Shown: in pieces, positions 52,428 to 52,547 of the stretch
Layout: the number at the start of each line of letters is the position of its first letter
Numbering within the stretch: position 1 is the first letter of the stretch
Assembly: GCA_021776805.1 (NCBI GenBank)
Contig: JAJFFD010000069.1
Coordinates: 1 to 52,547 of the forward strand
From: Planctomycetota bacterium
GTDB lineage: Bacteria; Planctomycetota; UBA1135; UBA2386
Length of the DNA: 52,547 nt
Reading direction: 5' to 3'
Position numbers and translations under genes: made by a program
Notes under the pieces: generated by a model
What the model was told of the DNA's origin: nothing
The model's database searches: none
The model's input: the letters and a program-made list of their open reading frames with translations, nothing else

Positions 52428-52547
52428 ATGGCTACTCGCATCGGCAAGTCCCTTCTGAGTTTCGTTGCTGCCCTCCTCCCTTGTGCCCTCCTCCCTGCCC
52501 AGTCCGAGGTGGAGAAGCTCTTTCAGGAGGGTGTCCGCCTGCTGCGA
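52428..52547 (+). CDS. Start of a secreted protein (cut by window end)
   Basis: Only 40 residues are visible. The first 25 or so are a signal peptide (MATRIGKSLLSFVAALLPCA, then LLPAQS), and the mature start is SEVEKLFQEGVRLLR, which looks like a helix as in the beginning of a TPR. The 275 bases between it and the NtrC-type gene hold no supported gene; I could not place promoter boxes there. Function unknown. Confidence 0.55.
   Translation, partial: MATRIGKSLLSFVAALLPCALLPAQSEVEKLFQEGVRLLR

Overview
This is a GC-rich, gene-dense stretch of a bacterial chromosome (52.5 kb, about 43 protein genes, the last one cut by the window end). I see no insertion sequences, phage genes, CRISPR arrays or convincing intact tRNA or rRNA genes. 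The cell appears Gram-negative: there is a KdsB-like enzyme for Kdo-type lipopolysaccharide sugar activation, an outer-membrane beta-barrel protein and lipoproteins. It makes menaquinone by the futalosine route (MqnA, MqnC, MqnE). Several traits together suggest Planctomycetota or another deep, large-genome lineage: FG-GAP repeat lipoproteins, DUF4388 and roadblock/MglA proteins, a lysine-rich H1-like histone, Gfo/Idh/MocA plus TIM-barrel epimerase pairs, and a bacterial topoisomerase VI. This taxonomic inference comes from gene content only and is not proven.

Layout. 1-3.06 kb (+): an rRNA/tRNA methyltransferase, RarA and a DUF72 protein in overlapping frames. 3.06-7.45 kb (-): mqnA, top6B, top6A and a beta-barrel protein in one tight run. 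7.5-15.7 kb (+): a membrane-anchored thioredoxin-like protein, a 1231-residue FG-GAP lipoprotein, an oxidoreductase/epimerase pair and a secreted protein of unknown function. 15.7-18.0 kb (-): mqnC-mqnE. 18.2-20.9 kb (+): glyS and an FHA-TM-trypsin fusion. 21.0-22.2 kb (-): a two-TM coiled-coil protein. 22.4-27.5 kb (+): PTS enzyme I, a protein with four Myb/SANT-like repeats, then a STAS protein, a pseudo-receiver histidine kinase and a stand-alone receiver. 27.6-31.5 kb (-): a TPR-like protein, gcvT, gcvH, an octanoyltransferase that would supply the lipoyl group for GcvH, and an HDOD protein. 31.6-38.2 kb (+): a five-gene cluster with a DUF4388/TPR/TM/PEGA/propeller giant, a TPR-roadblock fusion, a roadblock protein, an MglA-like small GTPase that carries its own C-terminal membrane anchor, and an MglB-like protein. 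38.6 kb (+): the H1-like histone. 39.2-42.2 kb (-): an EI24-like membrane protein and metG. 42.4 kb (+): glutaryl-CoA dehydrogenase-like. 43.5-46.7 kb (-): a glutamate-cysteine ligase-like protein fused to two CBS domains, translationally coupled to an M14-like zinc hydrolase. 46.7-49.6 kb (-): a secreted small protein, kdsB and pyrG, all with 4-base overlaps. 49.8 kb (+): LysM protein. 50.8 kb (-): NtrC-type sigma-54 activator. 52.4 kb (+): start of a secreted protein.

The best candidate for an undescribed system is the 31.6-38.2 kb cluster. It looks like a membrane-tethered Ras-like GTPase switch with three roadblock partners and a large transmembrane scaffold or sensor. Other points of interest are the complete topoisomerase VI coupled to mqnA, the GCS-CBS/M14 pair, the four-repeat Myb-like protein, the FHA-protease, and a recurring arrangement in which convergent genes share a palindrome that contains both stop codons.
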